DNA from: Cristatella mucedo
Taxonomy: Eukaryota > Bryozoa > Phylactolaemata > Cristatellidae
Direction: 5' to 3'
Length of the DNA: 64,000 nucleotides
Assembly: GCA_009760855.2 (NCBI GenBank)
Contig: WPIO01000177.1
Location: 186,001-250,000 of the forward strand
Made by a program: the position numbers and the translations under genes. Positions 63,352-64,000 of this stretch are shown here, piece after piece. The notes beneath the pieces are model-generated. The model had not been told where the DNA came from, ran no database searches, and saw only the letters and a program-made list of their open reading frames with translations. The first letter of the stretch is position 1; every line of letters begins with the position of its first letter.

Positions 63352-63432
63352 TAATAATAATAACAACACACTTGATAAAGCGCCTCCGGAGACCTCGATG
63401 TCTTTCTAGGCGCTTTACATTTGCTGGACGCA
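63352..63432 (-). mobile_element. LINE-A 3' tail fragment
   Basis: Complement of the ATT tail and 3' end (CTTGATAAAGCGCCTCCGGA, CTTTCTAGGCGCTTTACATT). It stops after about 80 bp. Confidence 0.75.
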
Positions 63433-63479
63433 CTTCCATAACTAAACACTTGCAAGTCTACTGCCCGAACAGTTAGACG

Positions 63480-63925
63480 CTTATCATCGGTGCAAAAATC
63501 TACAGGTAGGCTAGTCTGCGTCTTAAAAGTCACAACTGACGCATTAAACAACTTCTCACCGACCAGTCTTGGCTACCTATAAACCACCGTATAGTCTTCG
63601 AGGCTCTGCCACCCACAGTTGTATTTCTTTATTCTTTGGCTCCCGGTTAACTAGCCAAAATACTTTTAATCTGGATACGCTAGTAACTAACTTGCTGCTA
63701 ACTAGCTTGCTAGTAACTATCTTGCTCTTCTGACTCGAATCATTTATCTATGCTTCACAATGTTTACCTAAAATTCTTTATTGACCATATCTTCTGGTCC
63801 TATACTCCCAAGCCTGGGGCTCACTCTCGACTGACTTCGTGACAACTCTAATTTAAACAGATGCTAACAACCCAGCTGTTCCTCACAGCATTTGCTCCGT
63901 CCGTGTGCATTGTCGTCTCAGCGCT
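63480..63925 (+). mobile_element. LINE-A C-terminal region, decayed
   Basis: Reminiscent of QNSTARLVC, LLADLHWLP and YAPKAWNSL blocks (CAAAAATCTACAGGTAGGCT; TACTCCCAAGCCTGGGGCTC). Highly diverged, and oriented opposite to the tail fragment just before it. Confidence 0.6.
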
Positions 63926-63947
63926 TATGTGTGCTTAAATTGTTTGT

Positions 63948-63949
<2 letters not shown>

Positions 63950-64000
<51 letters not shown>
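63950..64000. repeat. (CT)n then (AT)n microsatellite at the window edge
   Basis: CT repeats pass into AT repeats and run off the end of the window. Confidence 0.95.

Overview
This is a window of an animal (metazoan) nuclear genome. It has intron-rich genes of conserved eukaryotic families, long introns and intergenic spacers packed with decayed retrotransposons, tRNA-derived SINEs and DNA transposons, and no bacterial-style operons. The species cannot be fixed from the sequence; the mix of L2/CR1-like LINEs, SINEs and Tc1/mariner elements suggests an invertebrate.

Left part (3.4-18.8 kb, plus strand): the gene for the scaffold (A/PR65) subunit of protein phosphatase 2A. I could assemble 13 coding exons with consistent splice phases, giving 562 residues that correspond to roughly residue 27 to the C-terminus of the human protein. 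Only the first short coding exon (about 26 residues) is missing, and it probably lies left of the window. Its introns hold two related Tc1/mariner remnants, SINEs and LINE 3' ends.

Middle (18.8-31 kb): no confident gene. It holds a perfect 17-bp hairpin, LINE and SINE remnants, and one LINE copy (27.8-30.4 kb) carrying both a nested SINE and a nested Tigger/pogo-like element.

Right of centre (33.7-55.3 kb, minus strand): a Maelstrom (MAEL) homologue, a germline piRNA-pathway protein. Its HMG-box exons lie at 55.3-54.9 kb and its MAEL-domain exons at 41.1-37.8 kb. Three further phase-consistent exons at 34.5-33.7 kb are probably its low-complexity tail or, less likely, another gene. The roughly 14-kb gap between the HMG and MAEL domains is filled with LINE, SINE and Tc1 copies. 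The PP2A and MAEL genes are convergent.

Far right (55.3-64 kb): CpG-rich sequence, two local tandem duplications, an unclassified 767-bp insertion that splits a LINE, a two-exon fragment of an unrecognised minus-strand gene (61.17-61.61 kb), and more LINE fragments running into a (CT)n(AT)n microsatellite at the window edge.

Repeat families defined here: LINE-A (L2/CR1-like, 3' tail of ATT repeats); LINE-B (related RT, 3' tail ending in ACATT-type repeats); SINE-1 (tRNA-like head with a palindrome, nine copies); SINE-2 (tRNA-like head with a LINE-A-like tail). The two genes are not known to act together. The notable theme is a transposon-silencing gene embedded in dense transposon debris.
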